Source of the DNA: Trueperaceae bacterium
GTDB taxonomy: Bacteria; Deinococcota; Deinococci; Deinococcales; Trueperaceae
NCBI GenBank assembly: GCA_007130355.1
Contig: SLSQ01000062.1
Coordinates: 1 to 22,099 of the forward strand
Direction: 5' to 3'
DNA length: 22,099 bases
Below the pieces are notes generated by a model. That model did not search any database. It was not told the DNA's origin and worked only from the letters and a program-made list of their open reading frames with translations. Shown here in pieces: positions 7,051 to 15,090 of the stretch; the first letter of the stretch is position 1, and every line of letters starts with the position of its first letter. The translations under genes and the position numbers were made by a program.

Positions 7051-8142
7051 TCAGGGCAGGCGGTCGAGCGGTTCGCGCGCCATCTCGGTCAGGCGCGAAC
7101 GGCAGCGCAGGAACTTCTTCGCCCACGCCCCGCCGGCGTAGCTCGCATCGAACAACGTTTCCGGCGACGCCGTGCCGGCGACGCGGAAGCGCACGCCCAG
7201 GTCGTACGCCTTGTCGACGAAGTGCACGAACCGGAGGGCTTCGTTCGCGTCGGGAAGCGGTCGGAGCTCCCGGATCACGACCGTGCCGACCCCCGCCAGA
7301 AGGCGGCCGTAGCGGACCGGGTGGACCGACGCCAGCGTCTCGGAAAGGCGTTCGCCGGTCGCGCTCGCCACCGGAACCGGACCGTGCGCGAGCGCCTCGG
7401 CGACCTCCTCCGGCGTCGACCAGCGCTCCGGCCCGGCGGTCGCGCGCTGGTCGGGTCCGACGATCCGTACCGTCTCGAAGCGGTCGGCGATCCCGAGGAT
7501 CTCACGACGGAAGTCGTCGGCGGCGAAGCGGCCCTCGCCCTGACGGTCGGGCGGCGTGTTCGAGGTGGTGAGCACCGTGGCGCCCCGCGCGAACAGGTCG
7601 GCCAGGAAGGTCGCGATGATCAGGGTGTTGCCCGGGTCGTCCAATTCGAACTCGTCCAGGCAGAGCAGGCGAGCCTCCGCGAACGCCGCCCGCGCCCCCT
7701 CCCGGCCGAGGGCGCCGATCCGGTGGACCAGTTCCTGGAACGACAGGTACGGCTTCGCGGCCTCGGGGAGCGGCGCCTCGTGCCAGGCGGCGGCGAGCAG
7801 GTGGGTCTTGCCGACGCCGAACCCGCCGTCCAGGAACAGGCCGGTGCCCGCCAGCGGCTCCGTGCGGCGCCACGGTCGCCACCACGGCCGGCGGGCGCGC
7901 GGGCGTGGGTCGGAGGCCCGCTGCGCCGCGGCGCGCACCCGGTCGCGGGCGTCGGCGCCGCTCGGGTGCACGACCCGGTACGCCTCGAAGCGCGTGCGTC
8001 CGAAGCGTGGCGGGGGAACCAGCTCGGGGGTGCGCTCCAGCGCCGAACGCGCGCGGGCCGTTCGGGCCCGCTCGACCCATGCGGCCTCGGCCTCCGGCAG
8101 GCCAGAGAGGGTCGTGTGGGACGGCGTCGCGACCTTCGGCAC
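7051..8142 (-). CDS. zapE: Cell division protein ZapE (AFG1-like AAA ATPase)
   Basis: P-loop ATPase of the AFG1/ZapE family, in E. coli a Z-ring-associated ATPase. 363 residues from the chosen GTG. Walker A GGFGVGKTH (106-114), Walker B LLCLDEFEL (159-167) with the family DEFEL feature, and the LTTSNTPPD segment (about 191-199) with sensor asparagine. Further family hallmarks are RFAADDFRREI and, near the C-terminus, LRFVHFVDKAYDLGVR. The GTG at 8142 is preferred over a longer in-frame start at 8205: a TGG-TAGCGT box ends 7 nt upstream of 8142, and the extra 21 residues are low-complexity. It is divergent from the B12 uptake operon, and its promoter is independent. Confidence 0.92.
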   Translation of the reverse strand: MPKVATPSHTTLSGLPEAEAAWVERARTARARSALERTPELVPPPRFGRTRFEAYRVVHPSGADARDRVRAAAQRASDPRPRARRPWWRPWRRTEPLAGTGLFLDGGFGVGKTHLLAAAWHEAPLPEAAKPYLSFQELVHRIGALGREGARAAFAEARLLCLDEFELDDPGNTLIIATFLADLFARGATVLTTSNTPPDRQGEGRFAADDFRREILGIADRFETVRIVGPDQRATAGPERWSTPEEVAEALAHGPVPVASATGERLSETLASVHPVRYGRLLAGVGTVVIRELRPLPDANEALRFVHFVDKAYDLGVRFRVAGTASPETLFDASYAGGAWAKKFLRCRSRLTEMAREPLDRLP

Positions 8143-8149
8143 GGTGCGG

Positions 8150-8158
8150 ACGCTACCA
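8150..8158 (-). promoter_or_regulatory. Leaderless promoter of zapE (extended -10 TGGTAGCGT)
   Basis: On the minus strand TGG-TAGCGT is followed after 7 nt by the zapE GTG at 8142. The same nine bases recur at 15091-15099 (minus) and 15119-15127 (plus). Confidence 0.6.
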
Positions 8159-8175
8159 CTTCGGCCCGGTCCGCG

Positions 8176-8205
8176 TTGACGGATCGGGTCGGCGGCGCGT
8201 ACCAT
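8176..8205 (+). promoter_or_regulatory. Promoter of the btuFCD operon
   Basis: TTGACG (8176-8181) and TACCAT (8200-8205) are separated by 18 nt. Initiation near 8212 would start the transcript just at the cobalamin riboswitch. Confidence 0.7.
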
Positions 8206-8211
8206 CGTCGC

Positions 8212-8432
8212 GACCGACGTTCGGGGAAGACCGGTGCGATTCCGGCGCTGTCCCGCAACGGTGACCGCGGCCCGACCGCGGAAGCCCGAACACCGGACCC
8301 GGTCGCAACGGCATTCCTTGCGAGGACGAGGAAGGGTCGCCCAGGACGCCCCAAGGCCTCTTCGGCAACTCGTGCGTGCTTCGGACCGTCCGAAGCCGTT
8401 CCCGTCGATCGCAAGAGCCCGAGGAGGCTCTC
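8212..8432 (+). promoter_or_regulatory. Cobalamin riboswitch and btuF leader
   Basis: The conserved aptamer elements appear in order: GGGGAAGACCGGTGCGATTC (8223-8242), then CGGCGCTGTCCCGCAACGG, then the B12-box-like GAAGCCCGAACACCGG (8281-8296). The aptamer probably spans about 8212-8345. Cobalamin binding is expected to turn expression off. Downstream are two hairpins: GCTTCGGA/TCCGAAGC (8378-8396) and AGAGCC/GGCTCT (8414-8431). The second holds the GAGGAGG Shine-Dalgarno of btuF (8421-8427) in its loop and 3' arm, which suggests control at translation initiation. There is no T-run after either hairpin, so a transcriptional terminator is less likely. Exact aptamer borders and pairing were not computed. 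Confidence 0.88.
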
Positions 8433-9374
8433 GTGAACTGCAGCCATCGGCGTCCGTCCCGTCCCCACCGTGCGACGTTCCTCGCCCGGACCGTGCTCGC
8501 GACCTGCGTCGCGGCGCTCCTGGTCGGCTGGGCCGCCGCGCAGGTCGTCGTCACCGACGCGCTCGGCCACGAGGTGCGGCTCGAACGTCCGCCCGAGCGC
8601 GTGATCGCGATGCTCCCCAGCCTCGGCGAGTCGGCGTGCGCCATCGCGGCGTGCGACCTCCTGGTCGGTCGGGACCGGCACGGCGACCATCCGCCCGAAC
8701 TGCTCGACCTGCCGGAACTGGGCGACGCCTTCGCTCCCGACCTCGAACGCCTGCTCGCGCTCGAGCCGGACCTGGTGCTCGTCGACGTCTACAGCGGTCT
8801 CGCGGAGGCGCTGGAGCGGCACGGCGTGCCGACCTACGCCGGCGCGCCGGAGCGCATCGGCGACGTGACCGCGGTCCTCGCCGACCTCGGGGCGCTCTTC
8901 GGTCGCGAGGAGGAGGCGGCCGCCGAGATCGCGCGCATCGACGCCGCCGTCGAGGCGATGCGCGAGGCGTCGGAGACGCGGTTCGCGGAGCCGCCGCTGG
9001 TGTACCTGGAGATCGATCCCACCCCGTTCAGCGCCGGTCCGGACTCGTACCTCGGCGAGCTGCTCGCGCTCGTCGGCGCCCGCAACGTGGTGCCGGCCGA
9101 GGCCGGTCCGTTCCCGGCGCTCGATCCGGAGACGGTGATCGCGAGCGACCCGGACGTGATCGTGCTGCTCGACGCGCCGTACGGCGTGACCGCCGCAACG
9201 GTCGCCGAGCGTCCCGGCTGGGGCGGTCTGAGCGCCGTCCGCAGCGGCGCCGTCGTCGAGGTGCTCGAGGCGCAGGGCGACCTGCTCTCGCGCGCCGGAC
9301 CCCGCCTGCCGGAGGCGGCGGCGCTGATGCTCGAGCTGATCGAGACGGCGCTCGGGGAACGGGACCGGCCCTGA
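8433..9374 (+). CDS. btuF: Vitamin B12 (cobalamin) ABC transporter substrate-binding protein
   Basis: Extracytoplasmic cobalamin-binding protein of the BtuF/FepB-type periplasmic-binding fold, 313 residues. Residues 1-37 form a signal peptide: basic start, hydrophobic core TVLATCVAALLVGWAAA, likely cleavage near AAA-QVVV. There is no lipobox, so it looks soluble rather than a lipoprotein. The mature protein starts VVVTDALGHEVRLERPPERVI, the usual opening of the family, and contains FAPDLERLLALEPDLVLV. The start is GTG 8433, set by GAGGAGG 5 nt upstream. It is first in an operon with btuC and btuD behind a cobalamin riboswitch, which fixes the substrate as a corrinoid with good confidence. Confidence 0.93.
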   Translation: MNCSHRRPSRPHRATFLARTVLATCVAALLVGWAAAQVVVTDALGHEVRLERPPERVIAMLPSLGESACAIAACDLLVGRDRHGDHPPELLDLPELGDAFAPDLERLLALEPDLVLVDVYSGLAEALERHGVPTYAGAPERIGDVTAVLADLGALFGREEEAAAEIARIDAAVEAMREASETRFAEPPLVYLEIDPTPFSAGPDSYLGELLALVGARNVVPAEAGPFPALDPETVIASDPDVIVLLDAPYGVTAATVAERPGWGGLSAVRSGAVVEVLEAQGDLLSRAGPRLPEAAALMLELIETALGERDRP

Positions 9375-9448
9375 TCGGTCGCCGGGCGTTCCCGGCCGGC
9401 GCGGACCCGTCGTCCCCGCCGGCGCGCGCGCCCCGTACGGCCTCGGTC

Positions 9449-10456
9449 GTGCGGCTCGGCCTCCCGGCCTCGGCCGCCCTGGCGGCGTCGCTGCTCGCTC
9501 TGGCCGGGGCGGTGGCCGTGGCGCTGGCGATCGGTTCGGTCGCGGTGGCACCGGCCGAGGTGGTGGGCGCCCTCGTTCGGGGCGCGACCGGCCGAGCCGA
9601 AGGGGCGCTCGACGCGATCGTCTGGCAGGTACGGGCGCCACGGGTGCTCGGCGCGGCGCTGGTCGGAGCCGGACTCGCGCTGGCGGGCACGGCGTTCCAG
9701 GCGGTGTTCCGCAATCCGCTGGCCGACCCGTACCTGCTCGGTGCGGCGAGCGGCGCCGGCTTCGGTGCGGCGGTCGCGATCGTCTACGGCGCGGCGCTCC
9801 CGGTCGCCTTCGGCGTGACCGGCACCGCCTTCGTCTGCGCCCTCGCGACCGTGGCGCTGGTCGTCGCCCTGGCGCGGCGGGGCGGCCACCTGCCGGTCGT
9901 GTCGTTGATCCTGGCCGGCGTGGTGCTCGGTTCGAGCCTCTCGGCGGCGACCAGCTTCGTGATGCTCGCCGCCCACGAGCGCACCGCCGGGGTGCTCTCG
10001 TGGCTGCTCGGCAGCTTCGCCTTCGTCGGCCCGGACGACCTGGTCCGGCTCGCGCTCGTGGTCGGGGCCGCGCTCGTGGTCGGGGTCGCGGCGCGTCGCG
10101 GCTTCGATCTGCTCCAGGCCGGCGAGACCACCGCCCGCTCCCTCGGCCTTCCGGTCGAACGGTTCAAGTGGGCGGTGGTCGGGGCGGCGACCGCCGTGAC
10201 CGCCACCGCCGTCGCCGCGGTCGGCGTGATCGGCTTCGTGGGGCTGATCGTGCCGCACGCGGTGCGGCTCGCGTTCGGTCCGGAGCACGCGCGCGCCGTG
10301 CCGTTGGCCGCCGTGTGGGGCGCCGCCTTCCTGGTCCTTGCCGACCTGACGGCGCGCACGGTGCTGGCGCCCGCCGAGATCCCGGTCGGGGTGGTCACCG
10401 CCCTCGTCGGCGGCCCGTTCTTCCTGCTCCTGCTGCGCCGCGGCGCGCGCTCGTGA
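9449..10456 (+). CDS. btuC: Vitamin B12 ABC transporter permease
   Basis: Integral membrane permease of the BtuC/FecCD family, 335 residues with roughly ten hydrophobic segments. Hallmarks: APRVLGAALVGAGLALAGTAFQAVFRNPLADPYLLGAASGA, seen in parts across residues about 50-90, GERT-like AHERTAGVLSWLLGSF in the middle, and GFVGLIVPHAVRL, the coupling-region motif that contacts BtuD. The start is uncertain. GTG 9449 gives a typical N-terminus but lacks a Shine-Dalgarno. The frame is open back past the btuF stop, where a CTG at 9371 overlaps it. The stop overlaps the GTG of btuD by 4 nt. Confidence 0.92.
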   Translation: MRLGLPASAALAASLLALAGAVAVALAIGSVAVAPAEVVGALVRGATGRAEGALDAIVWQVRAPRVLGAALVGAGLALAGTAFQAVFRNPLADPYLLGAASGAGFGAAVAIVYGAALPVAFGVTGTAFVCALATVALVVALARRGGHLPVVSLILAGVVLGSSLSAATSFVMLAAHERTAGVLSWLLGSFAFVGPDDLVRLALVVGAALVVGVAARRGFDLLQAGETTARSLGLPVERFKWAVVGAATAVTATAVAAVGVIGFVGLIVPHAVRLAFGPEHARAVPLAAVWGAAFLVLADLTARTVLAPAEIPVGVVTALVGGPFFLLLLRRGARS

Positions 10457-11247
10457 TCCCGCGCCGGCACCCCGAGCGGCCGGACGCCGAGCTCGCCCTC
10501 GAGGGGGTGCGCCACGCCCACCCGGGCGGGCACGAGGCGCTCTCGGGCGTCGCGATCCGGTTCGAGCGCGGCTCCTGGACCGGGATCGTGGGACCGAACG
10601 GGGCGGGCAAGACCACGCTCCTCTCGGTCGCGGCCGGCCTGCTGCGCCCGACCGCCGGCCGTGCCACGCTCGGCGGCCGCGACCTTCGCCGTTTCTCGCG
10701 GCGCGCGCTCGCGCGCCGGATCGCCGTCGTACCGCAGCGCCCCGTGCTTCCGCCCGGCTTCACCGTCCGGGCCGTGGTCGCCATGGGACGCGCGCCCCAC
10801 CTCGGCTTCTTCGGTTCGGAGCGGGCGCACGACGTCGCCGCCGTCGACCAGGCGATGCGCCGCACCGAGGTGTGGGCGTTCCGCGCGCGGACGGTCGACG
10901 AGCTCTCCGGCGGCGAGGCGCAACGCGTGGCGCTGGCCCGAGCGTTGGCCCAGGAACCGGCGTGGCTGCTGCTCGACGAGCCGACCACGCACCTGGACCT
11001 GAGGTTCCAGGCCGACGTCCTGCGGTTCGCGCGCCAGGCGGCGCGCGACGGGCTCGGCGTGGTGTCGGTGCTGCACGACCTGAACCACGCCGCCCGCTGC
11101 GACCGCGTGGCGATCGTGCATCGTGGCCGGATTGTGGCGGACGCGGCGCCGGAGGCGGCGCTCGAGGCGGGCCGGATCGAGGCGGCGTTCGGGACCGCGG
11201 TCCGGATCGCACGGAGCGACGGTCGCACGGTGGTGCTGCCCGTCTGA
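10453..11247 (+). CDS. btuD: Vitamin B12 ABC transporter ATP-binding protein
   Basis: ATPase of the cobalamin importer, 264 residues. Walker A GPNGAGKT (47-54), signature LSGGEAQRV, Walker B WLLLDEPTTHLDL and the switch histidine in VLHDLNHAARCD, all typical of the FecE/BtuD subfamily. The GTG start overlaps the btuC stop (GTGA), so translation is probably coupled. It ends 20 nt before the convergent sqdX stop; no terminator hairpin fits in that gap. It could serve haem or siderophore import by sequence alone, but the riboswitch upstream points to cobalamin. Confidence 0.92.
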   Translation: MIPRRHPERPDAELALEGVRHAHPGGHEALSGVAIRFERGSWTGIVGPNGAGKTTLLSVAAGLLRPTAGRATLGGRDLRRFSRRALARRIAVVPQRPVLPPGFTVRAVVAMGRAPHLGFFGSERAHDVAAVDQAMRRTEVWAFRARTVDELSGGEAQRVALARALAQEPAWLLLDEPTTHLDLRFQADVLRFARQAARDGLGVVSVLHDLNHAARCDRVAIVHRGRIVADAAPEAALEAGRIEAAFGTAVRIARSDGRTVVLPV

Positions 11248-11267
11248 ACGGCTGCCGCCTGACCGGT

Positions 11268-12458
11268 TCAGGTCCGCCGTCGCCTCCGCAGGACGGAGAG
11301 GGAGCGGGCGGGGGGCGGGTCGTCGGAGGGATCGAACAGCCGCTGGAGCCGGATCGCGGTGGCGTAGAAGTCGACGAGCGCTTCGGTGGCGGCCCGCCAG
11401 CCGTACGGTTCGACGCTCGCCCGTGCGCCCTCGCCCAGGCGCCGCCGGAGCTCCTCGTCCCGCACCAGCTCGGCGAGGCGCTCGGTGAACTCGCCCAGGT
11501 CGCCGGGCGTGAACAGGTACCCGTTCACGCCGTGCTCGATCACGTCGGGGATGCCACCGGCACGCGCGCCGACCACCGGCACGCCGGAGGCCATCGCCTC
11601 CATCGCGACGAAGCCGAGGGTCTCGGTATCGCTCGGGAAGGCGAAGACGTCGGCCGAGGCGTAGGCGGCGGCCAGCTCCTCCCCGGACAGGTAGCCGGTG
11701 AACACCGTCGGGGTTCCGGCGAAGCGCTCCTCGAGCTCGCGTCGGGCCGGGCCCGACCCCACCATCGCCAGGCGGACGCCCGGGATCCGCGTCACCGGTG
11801 CGTACAGCCAGTCGAGCCGCTTCTCCGGGGAGAGACGGCCGACGTAGAGCAGCAGCGGCTTCTCCGGCTCGCCGCCGGTGAGGCGCTCCCGCATCGCGCG
11901 CGTGCGCCTCGACGGGTGGTGGAGCGCGGTGTCGACCGCTTTCGGCCAGAGCCGCACCCGTTCGATCCCCAGGCCGCGGGCGGAGCTCACCATCGGGCCG
12001 CTGGTGCAGAGGTTCACGTGCGCCTGGTTGTGCACGTCGCGCAGGAAGGTGCGCGAGAACGGTCCGAGGAACGAGAGCCGCAAACGCTCGGCGTACTGCG
12101 TGATGTCGGTGTGGTAGCTCGCCAGCAGCGGCAGATTGCGCTGCCGCGCCACCATCGTTCCCCACAGGCCCAGGATCACCGGGTTCACCACGTGCACCAC
12201 GTCGGGATCGAAGCGGTCGAGTTCGCGTCCGATCCGTGGTCGGGGCAGGCCGAGGAACAGCTCCGGGTACCACGGCCAGAACGGGACGCTCGAGATCCGG
12301 ACCACGCGGTGGCCGGCCGCCGTCGGGGGCGGCCGGCCGGGAGCGAAGATCAGGACCTCGTGGCCGAGCTCGTGGAGCTGCTCCAGGGAGCGGACGATGC
12401 GGGTGACCACGCCGTCGATCTTCGGTAGGAACGTTTCGGTGAAGAGCGCGATGCGCAC
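11268..12458 (-). CDS. sqdX: Sulfoquinovosyltransferase (SQDG synthase), GT4 family
   Basis: Transfers sulfoquinovose from UDP-sulfoquinovose to diacylglycerol, making the sulfolipid SQDG at the inner face of the membrane. 396 residues, GT-B fold. The opening MRIALFTETFLPKIDGVVTR, the segment LPRPRIGREL, the DVVHVVNPVILGL stretch, ASYHTDITQY, HNQAHVNLCTS and LLLYVGRLSPEK follow cyanobacterial SqdX as I remember it. The retaining-GT4 E-x7-E motif is at Glu279 and Glu287. The C-terminus ends in an Arg-rich tail, possibly for membrane contact. ATG start with GGGAGGG upstream. It follows sqdB by 37 nt on the same strand, which strongly supports this substrate over a generic mannosyltransferase. 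Other acceptors cannot be excluded. Confidence 0.85.
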   Translation of the reverse strand: MRIALFTETFLPKIDGVVTRIVRSLEQLHELGHEVLIFAPGRPPPTAAGHRVVRISSVPFWPWYPELFLGLPRPRIGRELDRFDPDVVHVVNPVILGLWGTMVARQRNLPLLASYHTDITQYAERLRLSFLGPFSRTFLRDVHNQAHVNLCTSGPMVSSARGLGIERVRLWPKAVDTALHHPSRRTRAMRERLTGGEPEKPLLLYVGRLSPEKRLDWLYAPVTRIPGVRLAMVGSGPARRELEERFAGTPTVFTGYLSGEELAAAYASADVFAFPSDTETLGFVAMEAMASGVPVVGARAGGIPDVIEHGVNGYLFTPGDLGEFTERLAELVRDEELRRRLGEGARASVEPYGWRAATEALVDFYATAIRLQRLFDPSDDPPPARSLSVLRRRRRT

Positions 12459-12495
12459 GCGGCCCTCCCTCGTGGGGGCGACGCCGGGCCCGACG

Positions 12496-13701
12496 TCAGC
12501 GAGGCGTCGCCGCGGGCGTCGGTACGCCCGGCTTCTGCCGGCGGGTCCACGTGCTCGTGGCGGGGATCTTGTCGCGGTCGGCGCGGTCCGCGTACTTGCG
12601 CGCGACGTCGGTGACCTCTTCGAGGAGGCCGTCCTCGAGGGTGGTGGGCTTCAGGCCCAGGTCGAGGAAGCGGTCGTTCTTGACGTGGAGGTCGTTCTCG
12701 GCGTCCTCGTTGCGGGGATTATCGACGTAGGCGACCTCGGCGCCGGCGATGCGGGCGACGATGCCGGCGAGGTCGCGGACGCGGTGGGTCTCGGTCATCT
12801 GGTTGAGGATGCGGACGCGTTCGCCGTGCTCGGGGGGGTTCTCGAGGGCGAGGTGGATGCAGCGGACGGTGTCCTGGATGTGGATGAAGGCGCGGGTCTG
12901 TCCGCCGGTGCCGTGGACGGTGAGGGGGTAGCCGACGGCGGCCTGCATCAGGAAGCGGTTGAGGACGGTGCCGTAGTCGCCGTCGTAGTCGAAGCGGTTG
13001 ATCAGCCGTTCGTCGCTGCTGGTCTCCTGGGTGTGGGTGCCCCAGACGATGCCCTGGTGCAGGTCGGTGATGCGGAGACGGTCGTTCTTGGCGTAGTAGG
13101 CGAAGAGCAGCTGGTCGAGGGTCTTGGTCATGTGGTAGATCGACCCGGGGTTGGCGGGGTAGAGGATCTCCTGGCGGACCTTGTCGCCGTCGTCGGTGGT
13201 GACCTCGACGGGGAGGTAGCCCTCGGGGATCTTCATGCCGGCCGTGCCGTAGCCGTAGACGCCCATGGTGCCGAGGTGGGCGAGGTGCACGTCGAGGCCG
13301 CTTTCGACGATGGCGGCGAGGACGTTGTGGGTGGCGCTGACGTTGTTGTCGACGGTGTAGCGCTTGTGGGCGCTGGACTTCATCGAGTACGGCGCGGCGC
13401 GTTGCTCGGCGAAGTGGACGATCGCGTCGGGCCGTTCCTCGAGCAGGAGGGTGAGGAGGCGGTGGTAGTTCTGCGCGACGTCGAGGCGTTCGAAGCGCAT
13501 CGTACGCCCGCTCGCCTCCTGCCACGCCTTCAGGCGGGTACCCATCGGGCGGATGGGGGTGAGGCTGCCGGCCTCGAGCTCGTTGTCGATGTTCCGGCGG
13601 CTCAGGTTGTCCACGATCAGAACGTCGTGGCCGTGGGCGCTCAGGTGCAGGGCGGTGGGCCAGCCGCAGAAGCCGTCGCCACCGAGGATCATGACCTTCA
13701 T
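12496..13701 (-). CDS. sqdB: UDP-sulfoquinovose synthase
   Basis: Makes UDP-sulfoquinovose from UDP-glucose and sulfite using bound NAD+. It is an extended short-chain dehydrogenase of 401 residues. Visible: NAD-binding GGDGFCG (7-13) followed by WPTALHL, the family-specific DNLSRRNID (31-39), HFAEQRAAPYSMKS (97-109), Thr145 in HLGTMGVYGYG, and the catalytic YHMTK (Tyr189, Lys193). DLHQGIVWGTHT and RLINRFDYDGDYGTVLNRF are also hallmark strings. These separate it clearly from UDP-glucose 4-epimerases. ATG start with GGAGG upstream. Codons are unusually uniform and C-ending (GTC, ATC, GCC, ACC), which suggests high expression. First gene of the sqdB-sqdX operon, with its own promoter. Confidence 0.96.
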   Translation of the reverse strand: MKVMILGGDGFCGWPTALHLSAHGHDVLIVDNLSRRNIDNELEAGSLTPIRPMGTRLKAWQEASGRTMRFERLDVAQNYHRLLTLLLEERPDAIVHFAEQRAAPYSMKSSAHKRYTVDNNVSATHNVLAAIVESGLDVHLAHLGTMGVYGYGTAGMKIPEGYLPVEVTTDDGDKVRQEILYPANPGSIYHMTKTLDQLLFAYYAKNDRLRITDLHQGIVWGTHTQETSSDERLINRFDYDGDYGTVLNRFLMQAAVGYPLTVHGTGGQTRAFIHIQDTVRCIHLALENPPEHGERVRILNQMTETHRVRDLAGIVARIAGAEVAYVDNPRNEDAENDLHVKNDRFLDLGLKPTTLEDGLLEEVTDVARKYADRADRDKIPATSTWTRRQKPGVPTPAATPR

Positions 13702-13728
13702 GGTTGGAACCTCCGTACCGCTCGTGAA

Positions 13729-13750
13729 CGGCCGCTGCTGAGAGCGGCCG
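13729..13750 (-). other. 8-bp inverted repeat in the sqdB leader
   Basis: CGGCCGCT (13729-13736) pairs perfectly with AGCGGCCG (13743-13750) around a 6-nt loop. If the -10 at 13762-13767 is used, the hairpin starts about 5 nt into the sqdB mRNA. It may stabilise the mRNA 5' end, act as an operator, or end the upstream glycosyltransferase transcript; no T-run follows. Confidence 0.5.
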
Positions 13751-13761
13751 GAGTCGCCGCG

Positions 13762-13770
13762 AGTCTATCA
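13762..13770 (-). promoter_or_regulatory. sqdB promoter (extended -10 overlapping a stop codon)
   Basis: Minus strand TGA-TAGACT: the TGA is the stop codon of the upstream GT2 gene. Initiation near 13755 gives a leader of about 54 nt with a GGAGG ribosome site. Confidence 0.5.
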
Positions 13771-15081
13771 CCGGCCGTCGCGCCGTCCCGGTCCGGTCGG
13801 GAACGCGCGCAGGACCGTGCGCACCCGCCGTCGCCACCAGCGGCGCCGGTACGGGGCGGCTCCGGCGCGCCACTCGCCGCTGCGCGCGAACGCCAGCACC
13901 GTGACCGTGGCGACGACGAACGGATAGAGGATGGCCCACGCGAGCAGCTCCGGTCCGACGAGGTCGTGCCGACCGAACTGCCGCGCGCCGCGCGCCACCC
14001 CGTACGCTTGCACCGCGACCTGCGCCGCGAACGCCGAAGCCACCGCCGGCGCCGCCTGCGGAAGCCACGGCAGCGCCACCACCGCCGCCGCGAGCGTCGC
14101 GCTCTGAGCGGCGAGCAGGCCCATCATGGCGAGGAACGAGGGGCGGTAGTGGACCGCGTGGCGGTAGCGCGAGACCCAGCGCCGGCGCTGCCCGAGGAAC
14201 GCCCACCACGACGGCGACGGCTCCGTCCGCACGCGGGCGTCCGGTTCGCCGGCGAAGACGATGCGGGCCCCCGGCAGCCGACCGAGTCGCTGCACCAGCA
14301 GGTCCTCGTCGCCGCTCGGCGCGCGCCGGGTGGCGCCGAACCCTCCGGCCGCCTCGAAGGCGGCGCGGCGGTAGCCCTGATTGTTGGCGCTCGACGCGAG
14401 CGCCCGTCCGGACCGCGCGAGGGTGCGCGACACGAGCATCAGGGCGAGCCAGTCGATCGCCTCGAGGCGCTGCACCCAGCCGCGTCGTCCGTCCGGCAGG
14501 GCCGTCTCGACGGTTCCGACGACCATCGTCCCGTCCGCGCCCAGGTGCCGCACCATCGCGTCGATCCAACCGGGCGGCGGGACGCAGTCGGCGTCGGTGG
14601 TCAGGACGATCTCGCCGCACGATGCACGGATGCCGCGGGCCACGGCGTGGACCTTCGGTGCCGCGCGTCGGTCGGGGCGATCGATCCGTACCGGCACCAC
14701 GCGCCGGTCCTCGTCGGCCGCGGCGCGGATCAGCGCTCCGGTCCGGTCGCGCGAACGGTCGTCCACCAGGACGAACTCGACCGGGCCGTCGTAGCGCTGC
14801 TGCTGGAGCGCATCGATCAGGGCGGGCAGCGAGCGCTCCTCGTCGTGCGCAGGGACGACGACCGACACCGACGGCGGCGGCCCGGGGAGCGGTGCCGCAC
14901 GCCCGGGCGGGCCGGACCGTGCCACGTCCCGCAGCGCGAGCAGCAGCAGCGCCAGGTACGGCGCCGCGACCGCGACGATGAGCGCCGAGAGGGCGGTGGC
15001 GAGCGGTTCGGCGGTGGTCGGGGCGAGGAGCGAGGGTCCGGTCATCTGGGCGCGCACGGTGGGCGAAGCGCCGTCGCCCAC
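13768..15081 (-). CDS. Membrane glycosyltransferase, GT2 family
   Basis: 437 residues. One hydrophobic segment at about 27-50 precedes a cytoplasmic GT-A catalytic domain with the opening VSVVVPAHDEERSL, VDDRS (106-110), the metal-binding DAD (163-165), GDED (257-260) and QRRRW (298-302). The last three are the DXD, catalytic base region and QxxRW-type motif of processive or membrane-linked GT2 enzymes. About three further membrane segments follow at 313-410. The substrate is unknown; carotenoid or lipid glycosylation, or polysaccharide synthesis, are possible. It lies immediately upstream of sqdB on the same strand, so a link to membrane lipid glycosylation is an inference. The GTG at 15081 is 9 nt after a TAGCGT box; an ATG at 15045 is the alternative. 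Confidence 0.85.
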   Translation of the reverse strand: MGDGASPTVRAQMTGPSLLAPTTAEPLATALSALIVAVAAPYLALLLLALRDVARSGPPGRAAPLPGPPPSVSVVVPAHDEERSLPALIDALQQQRYDGPVEFVLVDDRSRDRTGALIRAAADEDRRVVPVRIDRPDRRAAPKVHAVARGIRASCGEIVLTTDADCVPPPGWIDAMVRHLGADGTMVVGTVETALPDGRRGWVQRLEAIDWLALMLVSRTLARSGRALASSANNQGYRRAAFEAAGGFGATRRAPSGDEDLLVQRLGRLPGARIVFAGEPDARVRTEPSPSWWAFLGQRRRWVSRYRHAVHYRPSFLAMMGLLAAQSATLAAAVVALPWLPQAAPAVASAFAAQVAVQAYGVARGARQFGRHDLVGPELLAWAILYPFVVATVTVLAFARSGEWRAGAAPYRRRWWRRRVRTVLRAFPTGPGRRDGR

Positions 15082-15090
15082 GGCGTCCGG

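Noticed and set aside
9433..9438. TACGGC 10-15 nt before the btuC GTG as a leaderless promoter
   Set aside because: It lacks the final T of the TANNNT pattern, and btuC lies inside a clear operon.
11248..11267. Bidirectional terminator between btuD and sqdX
   Set aside because: The gap is only 20 nt and holds no convincing stem or T-run.
12496..13701. Reading sqdB as a UDP-glucose 4-epimerase
   Set aside because: The DNLSRRNID, HFAEQRAAPYSMKS and DLHQGIVWGT segments are specific to UDP-sulfoquinovose synthase.
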